In this document: positions 15,920-22,717 of the stretch, one piece after another | How the letters are laid out: every line of letters begins with the position of its first letter | Position numbering within the stretch: the first letter of the stretch is position 1 | Assembly: GCA_027451745.1 (NCBI GenBank) | Contig: DAIDIP010000011.1 | Coordinates: 1-64,000, forward strand | Direction: 5' to 3' | Source of the DNA: Candidatus Melainabacteria bacterium | Lineage (GTDB): Bacteria; Cyanobacteriota; Vampirovibrionia; Obscuribacterales; Obscuribacteraceae | DNA: 64,000 nt | Translations under genes and position numbers: made by a program | The notes under the pieces: model-generated | The model's database searches: none | Told to the model about the DNA's origin: nothing | Seen by the model: only the letters and a program-made list of their open reading frames with translations

Positions 15920-17121
15920 TACTTTACCTCCGCCAAGCTTTTAATTTGAGTAAGGACTGTCGCATCTGGCAATTGCGGTAGATCTATAGCATCAAAAGCA
16001 CAGGCTCCAACACATATACCACAAGAGGAACAACGCGGGACATTGACTGTCGCTAACAATTTAAAACGTGAACCAGCAGGTGCTGGAACCATTTCAATTG
16101 CTTGATAAGGACAATCGCGATAACACAAAGAACAACCAGTACATTTGTTAATTACTACTTCAGCTGGTGTTACAGGTGGTGATACTGTTTTGACAAACCA
16201 AGGCAGTATTGTGGCTCCTACAGCCAATGCGGTCATACTTATCCAGAATACAGACATAGGCATATGAGCCATCAGCCAATAATTGAAGAGGAAAAACCAA
16301 TCAACATCATAAGTATTAGGCTGTGTATTCAAGTTGGCCATATTACCGCTGCTAATAGGCACTAAAAATACAATGAGTAAAATAGCTGCTACGAGAATGA
16401 AATTGACAGCAGGCGGAGGTGTAATTACAGGTCTGGTCATACGAACATAATGCAACCAGAGTACAAATAGAAGAGCAAAGGAAAGTCCAATATGGATAAA
16501 CAAAAAATTGGACAAAGTTAGATTTGTTATTGTGTCACCATTTAAGAACCAAGCTTTTAATGGAGCACCAATAATAGGCAAAGCATCTAAAGCACTTACT
16601 GTCATACGGGTAAGTAGCAATGAACGCTCATCCCAAACTAGATAATAACCAGTTTGACCAATAAACAAAACCATCAATAGAAGGATTACACCTGTCGCCC
16701 ATTGAATCCAACGATATTGACGATATCTATCCGTAAACCAAACACGTATTGCATGCAAGAAAATAAATAAAACCATAGCATCGCCAGAATAGCGATGAAT
16801 GCCTCGAATCACCCCACCAAATGGCAATGAATTAGTTATGTATTGAACAGAAGTCCAAGCATTAATAAGTCTATTGGATAAATAGGCGTTATCTATTGTG
16901 GGCACATAATAGGCGAATAATAATAGTCCAGATAAAAACAATACCCACAAATAAAATTGGGGGAGAGCGCCGTGATAATAGAAAGGATTATATTTGCTTG
17001 TAATTGCAGTATTAATGCCGTCTTCGATGGCTAGTGTCAGTTTATTAGCAGCCTCAATAAACTGGTTATACACTTGCTTTAACCAATTATTGTTTGTTTC
17101 ATTTTTGACTGAACTGGTCAC
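15919..17121 (-). CDS. Cytochrome b (four haem ligands) fused to a 2[4Fe-4S] ferredoxin domain
   Basis: Residues 55-310 are an N-terminal-type cytochrome b. Haem ligand histidines occur in two pairs at the 14-residue spacing of bc1: His109/His123 (RGIHRYSGDAM...FLHAIR) and His210/His224. The glycine motif GYYLVWD is kept, and the Qo PEWY motif is degenerate (VDWF at 273-276). Residues 325-376 form a two-cluster ferredoxin with Cys 327/330/333/337 and 364/367/370/374. This fusion is not part of ordinary bc1 or b6f complexes. It follows the 113-aa membrane protein by 13 bases and is coupled to the MvhD-like gene. It probably moves electrons between quinone or haem and iron-sulfur carriers; the direction is unknown. 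Confidence 0.88.
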   Translation of the reverse strand: MTSSVKNETNNNWLKQVYNQFIEAANKLTLAIEDGINTAITSKYNPFYYHGALPQFYLWVLFLSGLLLFAYYVPTIDNAYLSNRLINAWTSVQYITNSLPFGGVIRGIHRYSGDAMVLFIFLHAIRVWFTDRYRQYRWIQWATGVILLLMVLFIGQTGYYLVWDERSLLLTRMTVSALDALPIIGAPLKAWFLNGDTITNLTLSNFLFIHIGLSFALLFVLWLHYVRMTRPVITPPPAVNFILVAAILLIVFLVPISSGNMANLNTQPNTYDVDWFFLFNYWLMAHMPMSVFWISMTALAVGATILPWFVKTVSPPVTPAEVVINKCTGCSLCYRDCPYQAIEMVPAPAGSRFKLLATVNVPRCSSCGICVGACAFDAIDLPQLPDATVLTQIKSLAEVK

Positions 17122-17134
17122 TTTACCTATACCT

Positions 17135-17476
17135 CTATTTTTTTGCTTCTAAAACAGTCTTTTCAGAATCGTCTTCTTTGCCGATTAAAACAATAGCTAT
17201 CGCCGAGGCAGTCATAGCAACAAATAAGAATAAAGAATAGGCATAGTCACCTAGATTAGTTTGTACGTCTTTAGGAGTGACCAATTCCATCAATTTATTG
17301 TGAGTAGCCAAATCAGCAAAAAACTTGTTTACACCAAAATGTCCCATAACACCAGAGAGCCAACCAGGAAAGTTGCCAGTGAAATTAAGCTCTGACCAAG
17401 GCATAAATACTAAGCTCACGATTAAACATAAAGCTGCCAATATCAGAATTACGATGTCTTTTATTCCTTTGATCAC
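17135..17476 (-). CDS. Small two-helix membrane protein of the respiratory operon
   Basis: A 113-residue protein with transmembrane helices at about 8-27 and 80-100 separated by a 50-residue loop (MPWSELNFTGNFPGWLSG...), ending in a charged tail. It has no Cys pair or haem motif. It is 13 bases upstream of the cytochrome b-ferredoxin gene, so it is probably an accessory subunit of that complex. No family recognised. Confidence 0.6.
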   Translation of the reverse strand: MIKGIKDIVILILAALCLIVSLVFMPWSELNFTGNFPGWLSGVMGHFGVNKFFADLATHNKLMELVTPKDVQTNLGDYAYSLFLFVAMTASAIAIVLIGKEDDSEKTVLEAKK

Positions 17477-17582
17477 TCTATATTCGCTCCACTCACGCTC
17501 ACTTCATCCTTCGTTCGTTCCGCTTATTGCCGCTCACTACCGCCACCTCTCCGTCGCCGTTCGTTCGCTACTTCCTCATTTG
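17477..17582 (-). repeat. Purine-rich spacer with tandem-like GAGCG/CGAAC elements
   Basis: The 106 bases between two operon genes are strongly asymmetric: almost all pyrimidine on the plus strand, hence a GA-rich transcript. It has recurring elements (GTGAGCG and AGTGAGCGG; AACGAACGAAGG and AGCGAACGAACGG) and visibly higher GC than neighbouring DNA. No start codon with suitable frame is used. It could be a dispersed repeat, an mRNA-stability element or foreign DNA. Confidence 0.5.
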
Positions 17583-17963
17583 TTAATTTCCTTTTTTAAA
17601 CCAGCTTTGTTCTAACTTTTCAAAGTGCTCAATTTTTTTTCTTAATGTGCCTTTGTATTTTTCTTCTAAGTAGATCCAAAATCCTTGCAGCCAGAGTAAA
17701 ACAGCTGTTATTAAGGTACCGCTAACAAAAACTAAAATATGCGAAAGAGTAAAGCCTTTATTTATTTGACGCCAACCTTCAAAGAACCAAGAAAGAGCCA
17801 AAACTGACAAAACAATTACTGCTAGCCGAATAGGCAGCTTAACTTTAAAGCTCTTAATTTCTGGCGCTAGTACTTGGGCTGTCATTTTTTCTAAATCTTT
17901 TCCTTCTTTGTTTTGCTGTGGCTTTTCATGAGCTTTGTTTCGCTTTTTCTTTGCCTTAGCCAT
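17583..17963 (-). CDS. Small two-helix membrane protein next to cytochrome b
   Basis: A 126-residue protein with a Lys-rich cytoplasmic N-terminus (MAKAKKKRNKAHEKP), two transmembrane helices at about 45-62 and 72-92, and a charged helical C-terminus (EEKYKGTLRKKIEHFEKLEQSW). It starts six bases after the stop of the 609-aa cytochrome b, so it is almost certainly cotranslated with it and may be a small subunit or assembly factor. No motif recognised. Confidence 0.6.
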   Translation of the reverse strand: MAKAKKKRNKAHEKPQQNKEGKDLEKMTAQVLAPEIKSFKVKLPIRLAVIVLSVLALSWFFEGWRQINKGFTLSHILVFVSGTLITAVLLWLQGFWIYLEEKYKGTLRKKIEHFEKLEQSWFKKGN

Positions 17964-17969
17964 AACATT

Positions 17970-19799
17970 CTATGTATTAGAGGTTACCGGTTTAGCAACT
18001 TCTTTTTGTGTTTGCTCGGTGATTGGCTTTTTACTTATCCACCAAGTAGCAATACCTGCAATCAAAACAACCAATGATAGCCACATCCATGCAAGATCTA
18101 AATCAGGCACATTAAGTGGATACGGTGGAACTTTTCCTGGAGTCATACGATTATAGAAAGTCAGATAATCGTTCAACCAACGATTGGTTACCATAAAATC
18201 CAACATTCCTTGATATGACGCATGTGGCGCAGGGGTAAAAGTTGGTATTAATTTGAACATCCAATCTAAATTGGTATGAGTCTGGCATGCTTGAGCTAAT
18301 TGCTTTAGTAAATCCTGACCAGCTGGAGCGCCAACAGTTTTTATGTATGAAGGATCAAGAAGGGTGTGGAAATTCCAATATTCTTGATTTATAGGATGGT
18401 CAATTGGATTGAGTTTGGCTACCAATTCTTCAGCTTTTTTACAGGCGTCTCCGGCAGTTATTTTATTGCAAAATAGCCTATAGAACCAACCTTGTCCTAT
18501 AGGAGACAAGAACATTTCCGTTTTAGCCATGTAGTAATAAGCAATGGCTACAATACCTTGCACAGCACCAACCATAGCCAAAATCATTGCCGCTTTAGCA
18601 TTCTTTAAACGCTGTGGCATTTGTTTTTCTTGCCACATCAGTACTAATTGCCAAATTACACCAATATCTATTAAGCCATACAAGAAAAGGCGCCAATAAG
18701 GTGGATCGTTATGAATATTTGCGATATTAACAATGATCAAGAAGGAAAATATAATCCAGCATAAAGCTCCCATTACGCTCACCATAAAAATAAGTGGCCG
18801 TTTGGAAATATCTTTTTCTGGTCCAGTTATCCAACTATCTATAAAAGGCAACAAGATTACAGAAAGAGGAATGACCATCGTGATTTCAGTTGCAACGACC
18901 GGCTCCAGGTATTTATACATTTGGTAAAGTCCAAGGAAATACCAGTCAGACAAAATTGGTAATGGTGTTACATCAGGGTTTGAGCGGTGTCCTTGGGCAG
19001 CTGGCAAAACAACCGATACCAAGACCAACATAAGAATGATAACAGTGCGCTTTAGCCAACTAAGCGGTATACGCTTATATGAGTTTTTGTAAAAATAAAG
19101 CTCCACAAAAATAAGAGGAATTAACGAAAAAGCCAAGTGAATAGAAAAGAAACGTGTAATTGTTTCTTGTGTAATAGCAGCACCACCGCCTAATAGTGCT
19201 TCAGCTGTGTTCCAGCCCATATGCATCGATTTGACCAATGGCAAATAAAAATCTCCCATTACAGGAAATTGATCCATATAAGTTGGGAATGTAGCGAACA
19301 CTTTTGTAGCCCAAAAAGCGCGCTGATTCCAGATCAATAAATAACCAGTTAAACCAGAATACATAGAAAGCAAAAGACTCACTAAGCCAATTGCTATATT
19401 AAATTCCTTACCTGGCTTATAGTCAGCCATTAAAAACATACGATACAAGCGCATAGTAGCAGCAATAATCATGGCGTCGGCACCATATTTGTGCATGCCC
19501 CGAATTAAACCACCAAATGGAATACTATCTTGTATTTTTAAAATTGAATCAAAAGCAGCTGCTTTAGTGGGGATGTACCACATAATGAGTAAGCATCCTG
19601 TGGTTATAACAATGAACCAGACCAAATAGAAAATAGGGCCCAAAGCATAAAACGGATTTGTTTTTGCCTCAGTTTGATAGTGTTCATCAAAAATATCTAT
19701 ATTTGCTATCCTGGTTTGAGCCCAGTCAAGCGCACCATTTAATGCATTACCGATTGTGCTTGCGATGCCACCTGACACCGTCTGCGATGTGTTAGGCAA
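17970..19799 (-). CDS. Cytochrome b of a Rieske/cytochrome b complex, lacking bH haem ligands, with C-terminal extension
   Basis: This 609-residue protein has a cytochrome b core at residues about 50-400 (IRGMHKYGADAM, SGLTGYLLIW, TRFFSIHLAFS, Qo motif SDWY at 284-287). The bL ligands are His103 and His221. The positions 14 residues on, where bc1 and b6f have the bH ligands, are Arg117 and Tyr235, so only haem bL is expected. Residues 410-609 are an unusual extension: one helix, a roughly 130-residue extracytoplasmic domain with a few Cys but no CxxCH, and a final helix. It overlaps the Rieske gene end by eight bases. No separate subunit IV is present because the protein covers both halves. 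Confidence 0.9.
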   Translation of the reverse strand: MPNTSQTVSGGIASTIGNALNGALDWAQTRIANIDIFDEHYQTEAKTNPFYALGPIFYLVWFIVITTGCLLIMWYIPTKAAAFDSILKIQDSIPFGGLIRGMHKYGADAMIIAATMRLYRMFLMADYKPGKEFNIAIGLVSLLLSMYSGLTGYLLIWNQRAFWATKVFATFPTYMDQFPVMGDFYLPLVKSMHMGWNTAEALLGGGAAITQETITRFFSIHLAFSLIPLIFVELYFYKNSYKRIPLSWLKRTVIILMLVLVSVVLPAAQGHRSNPDVTPLPILSDWYFLGLYQMYKYLEPVVATEITMVIPLSVILLPFIDSWITGPEKDISKRPLIFMVSVMGALCWIIFSFLIIVNIANIHNDPPYWRLFLYGLIDIGVIWQLVLMWQEKQMPQRLKNAKAAMILAMVGAVQGIVAIAYYYMAKTEMFLSPIGQGWFYRLFCNKITAGDACKKAEELVAKLNPIDHPINQEYWNFHTLLDPSYIKTVGAPAGQDLLKQLAQACQTHTNLDWMFKLIPTFTPAPHASYQGMLDFMVTNRWLNDYLTFYNRMTPGKVPPYPLNVPDLDLAWMWLSLVVLIAGIATWWISKKPITEQTQKEVAKPVTSNT

Positions 19800-20364
19800 T
19801 TCCCCCAGCCTCCAATGACACTATTTTGTACTGATCCCCTTCTCTTTTAATATCAAAATGTCTTGGCGGACGCGGTGCTGGACCGCTTACTACTTTTCCA
19901 CCTTGAGCTATGTCATAAACACTTAAGTGACAAGGGCAGGCGAATACTGGACCTTCAGGTTTAAAGTTATAGCCTTTGGCACATTCTGAAGGATCTTTGA
20001 CAAAGTTAAATATACAGCCAAGATGTGGGCAAATTCGGCTATATGCAACAATTTCTCCATTTGGCAGCTTAACAATGAAACCGGGAATCATTCGTGTTTC
20101 TTTGCCTTCTGGATTGTATTCTATATAGCTTTGTTTAAATACAAATGGCAAACAAGTCCACGCTTCAGGGAAATCGCTATCTTTAAAAACAACTGATTCT
20201 TCGGCAGATGGTTGATCAGACTTACCAAAAACGTCTAATGGTTTGAGTGTAGGTCTTAAATATCTAAGCAGTGGCGAGGCTAATAAACCAAAAGTGGCAG
20301 CAAGCGGAATTGCTGCAGCAGTTTTGAGAAAAATTCTTCTTGATTTACTTAGCTCTTCAGTCAT
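19792..20364 (-). CDS. Rieske [2Fe-2S] protein of the cytochrome b complex
   Basis: A 190-residue protein with a Tat-type signal anchor (SRRIFLK at 8-14, hydrophobic 15-35) and a Rieske fold. Cluster and disulfide residues are all present: Cys112-x-His114-x-x-Cys117 (CPHLGC) and Cys143-x-Cys145-His146 (CPCHLS). It takes electrons from quinol at the Qo site and passes them to cytochrome c. A segment of about 20 residues (DPSECAKGYNFKPEG) between the two motifs is longer than in simple Rieske proteins and has an extra Cys128. It is coupled to the following cytochrome b by an eight-base overlap. Confidence 0.95.
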   Translation of the reverse strand: MTEELSKSRRIFLKTAAAIPLAATFGLLASPLLRYLRPTLKPLDVFGKSDQPSAEESVVFKDSDFPEAWTCLPFVFKQSYIEYNPEGKETRMIPGFIVKLPNGEIVAYSRICPHLGCIFNFVKDPSECAKGYNFKPEGPVFACPCHLSVYDIAQGGKVVSGPAPRPPRHFDIKREGDQYKIVSLEAGGIA

Positions 20365-20469
20365 TGATATTTACCATTTATTTATTGTTTTCATTATTCT
20401 AGTTAATTTATACTTTAAGTCGTCTTTACTACTTCTGATCATAACTTAATAACCGATTTTCAATTTTAC

Positions 20470-21246
20470 TTATGTACTTAAGTTTTTACCTTTAGATTCT
20501 TGAGATGAGGAAGGAAGCGTTTTTTCTGTCGTTTCGTGGAAATGTCTTACATAATCAACTAATTTCCATATATAAGCATCAGTAAATTGCACATTTTTTG
20601 CTTTATCTTCTTTGCCTAAGAAATTTGGCATGCCTTCCCATTTAATTCCATTGGCAATATGGTCCCACAGAATACTGTCTGTGCGATCGTAGAAACGTTT
20701 GAAGTCTTGAAAATTAGCCGGAATTGGCTCCAGGTTGTGCGCCAATGGTCCATCACCATATCCCTTTTTACCGTGACATACAGCGCAATTAGAACCGAAC
20801 ACAGCATCTACTTCCATGACTTGTTCTGGAGTAGCTGGCGGTCTGGCAATTGAACGGACATAAAAGACAAGGCTCCATGCTTCTCGCCTACTTACAAGTT
20901 TATCTATAGCAGGGTGCTTACCTTGACTATCGCCATATACCAAGAATTTATATTGATCAACAGGCTTTTGTCTGTTCATATAATTCTTGTCAGACAAATT
21001 GATCGAACTTTTTCCATTCACCCCTTTGCCATCAATCCCGTGACATGATGCACAATTTAGTTTTTGCCAAACAATCTGACCATCTGGCACTGACGGTGTG
21101 GCATCCGGGTAAATAATGTCTTCTTTACCAGCAGTAATATTTTCTTTAATCAAAGAAGTTTCTTTACCCTGCAGGACTTCTTTATTACTGCAAGAGGCAA
21201 GTAATAAGGGTAGTAACGTAATTAATAGGCTGATTCTTTTTTTCAT
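20470..21246 (-). CDS. Diheme c-type cytochrome lipoprotein
   Basis: A 258-residue protein with a lipoprotein signal (LAS-C19) and two class I cytochrome c domains, with haem-binding Cys65-x-x-Cys68-His69 (CASCH) and Cys154-x-x-Cys157-His158 (CAVCH). Likely Met ligands lie downstream (for example the MPNFLG region for the second haem). Located between the oxidase and Rieske genes, it probably replaces cytochrome c1 and carries electrons from the Rieske protein to the cbb3 oxidase. This links complex III and complex IV functions in one operon. Confidence 0.9.
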   Translation of the reverse strand: MKKRISLLITLLPLLLASCSNKEVLQGKETSLIKENITAGKEDIIYPDATPSVPDGQIVWQKLNCASCHGIDGKGVNGKSSINLSDKNYMNRQKPVDQYKFLVYGDSQGKHPAIDKLVSRREAWSLVFYVRSIARPPATPEQVMEVDAVFGSNCAVCHGKKGYGDGPLAHNLEPIPANFQDFKRFYDRTDSILWDHIANGIKWEGMPNFLGKEDKAKNVQFTDAYIWKLVDYVRHFHETTEKTLPSSSQESKGKNLST

Positions 21247-21261
21247 TTTTCCTTAGTTCAA

Positions 21262-21504
21262 CTAATAACCAAAAAACGGTATCCAGGAAAATAAAGCCCA
21301 GACAACAATAAAAATAAAAACTACAACCAAAAAAAGCGGTGGCGGTCCTTCACCAATGCGATACTCAGATACTTCTTCATAGTGTTCATCATCAGGAGAG
21401 TGTGCGGATTGCTGAGCAAGCGCTTTTGCTTGCACTGCTTTGCCTTGTCCTGTTATTGGTGCACCTGTTTGTTGGGGTGCTTTTTCCACTGCTTCTTCTG
21501 CCAT
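21262..21504 (-). CDS. Small C-terminally anchored membrane protein of the cbb3 cluster
   Basis: An 80-residue protein: a polar, Gln/Ala-rich first half and one transmembrane helix at the C-terminus (PPPLFLVVVFIFIVVWALFSW). The segment DEHYEEVSEYRIGEGPPPLF resembles in layout the N-terminal anchor of CcoP, which precedes its helix with an acidic stretch. Because the cytochrome domain of CcoP is fused to CcoO here, this may be the separated anchor, or a CcoQ-like subunit. This is inference from position and layout. Confidence 0.55.
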   Translation of the reverse strand: MAEEAVEKAPQQTGAPITGQGKAVQAKALAQQSAHSPDDEHYEEVSEYRIGEGPPPLFLVVVFIFIVVWALFSWIPFFGY

Positions 21505-21521
21505 ATCACTTCTCGATTTAC

Positions 21522-21761
21522 TTAACCAATATTTTCAGCACGCAATTTTTCAAAATGAGCTTTAGCTTTTTGAGCAAGATCTCCTTCAGGACCGTCATCT
21601 AACATGTCAAATTTGCTATCTTCCATATTTTCAAATTCGCCATTCTTAAAAGCCCACATCATAGCCAAAACACCAACGATAAAAAACAATCCACAAATGC
21701 CAAAGGCAACATACATTCCTGATTGGAGGCTGGCTTGATTAAGAATGCAATTAGGGCACAT
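21522..21761 (-). CDS. CcoS-like cbb3 oxidase assembly protein with an N-terminal CPNC motif
   Basis: A 79-residue protein. After one helix (about 15-37) comes AFKNGEFENMEDSKFDML, closely matching the CcoS/FixS pattern W-A-V-x-S-G-Q-F-D-D-L. CcoS helps insert copper or haem into cbb3 oxidases. Unusual is the start MCPNCILNQ: a CxxC pair that could bind a metal is not part of ordinary CcoS. It lies two bases after the ccoO stop. Confidence 0.7.
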   Translation of the reverse strand: MCPNCILNQASLQSGMYVAFGICGLFFIVGVLAMMWAFKNGEFENMEDSKFDMLDDGPEGDLAQKAKAHFEKLRAENIG

Positions 21762-21763
21762 AA

Positions 21764-22717
21764 TTAACCTCCCGTATGAGGTTCGTATTGTTGTTCAGAC
21801 AGTTTTGGTAATTTAACTGGCTGCAGCTTATCAAGCTGGTTAATTTGATCGATAACTACTTCTTTGTCTTTAGGCAAAGTTTTCAAATAAGCGACTAAAT
21901 ACCAGCGTTGCTCTTCAGTGAGCACTTCACCAAATCGTGGCATGCGCGTACCAGCCACACCCTCGCTTACACGATAGAACCAAAACTCGTCTGGATACTG
22001 TTTATAGAATGGGCGACTGAAATTAGCTGGCTTTTTCTCTAATGTGATTGAATTTGGGCCATTACCAAAGCCTTCTAAGCCATGACAGACAGCACAATTT
22101 TGTGTATAAATACCGCGTCCAGCATTTGCTGCTGCTGATGAATTGGTATCGACAGTTCTGCGAGCTATCAACTTTTGTCCCGCTTCAGTTGTTGATTGAT
22201 ATTCATCTGGAGCTTCAACATAATGCTTCACTTTACGCATATTGCCAAGAGTTTGTATGTACGAAACCAAGTCATTCATGTCTTCGTTAGACAAGTAGCT
22301 AAAGCTTGGCATAATCGAACCTGGTTTCACTGCTCGTGGATTTACCAAATGTGCTTTTTGCCATTCAGAAGACATCCGTCCACCTTCATTAGTTAAATCA
22401 GGACCAGTACGCGCTGTACCCAACACATGCGGAGTTTCATAAGTTTGGTCATTATCTTTGTAGTAATCCCCAGCTCTAACTAATGGACCGTAGCCACGAT
22501 CTTGTAAGCGAGTGAATTGGCTGTGGCAATAAAAACAGCCTTCTCGTACATAAATTTGTCTGCCGCGATGAGGATTAGCAATTTTAGTAGCTATGTACTC
22601 ATTCCCGTTCCCGGTTTGCTTGGGATTAAAAACATACATAGGCATCAAAACAGTAGAAAAAATGATTATAAAGAAGGTGGTCATGATACCAATAGCTGCT
22701 TTACCGTAACTGTTCAT
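21764..22717 (-). CDS. ccoO: cbb3 oxidase cytochrome c subunit, CcoO-CcoP fusion
   Basis: Residues 1-165 are CcoO: one membrane anchor (10-30), the haem site Cys61-x-x-Cys64-His65 in REGCFYCHSQF, and GPDLTNEGGR. Residues 195-300 are a second cytochrome c domain with Cys208-x-x-Cys211-His212 (NCAVCHG), as in CcoP. So one 317-residue protein carries both electron-input haems, whereas proteobacteria use a mono-haem CcoO and a di-haem CcoP. The start overlaps the ccoN stop by one base (TAATG). Confidence 0.92.
   Translation of the reverse strand: MNSYGKAAIGIMTTFFIIIFSTVLMPMYVFNPKQTGNGNEYIATKIANPHRGRQIYVREGCFYCHSQFTRLQDRGYGPLVRAGDYYKDNDQTYETPHVLGTARTGPDLTNEGGRMSSEWQKAHLVNPRAVKPGSIMPSFSYLSNEDMNDLVSYIQTLGNMRKVKHYVEAPDEYQSTTEAGQKLIARRTVDTNSSAAANAGRGIYTQNCAVCHGLEGFGNGPNSITLEKKPANFSRPFYKQYPDEFWFYRVSEGVAGTRMPRFGEVLTEEQRWYLVAYLKTLPKDKEVVIDQINQLDKLQPVKLPKLSEQQYEPHTGG

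Noticed and set aside
17325-17615. Plus-strand frame across the purine-rich spacer
   Set aside because: It is antisense to part of the 113-aa gene and exists only because the spacer lacks stops on that strand.
17970-19799. Explaining Arg117/Tyr235 as frameshift or sequencing error
   Set aside because: The flanking sequence is in register on both sides of both sites (Arg120, GYLLIW, TRFFSIH), so single-base errors would not produce these substitutions without disturbing the frame; two independent miscalls would be needed.
22048-22396. Plus-strand frames antisense to ccoO
   Set aside because: Overlap a well-supported haem-binding protein and have no coding character.
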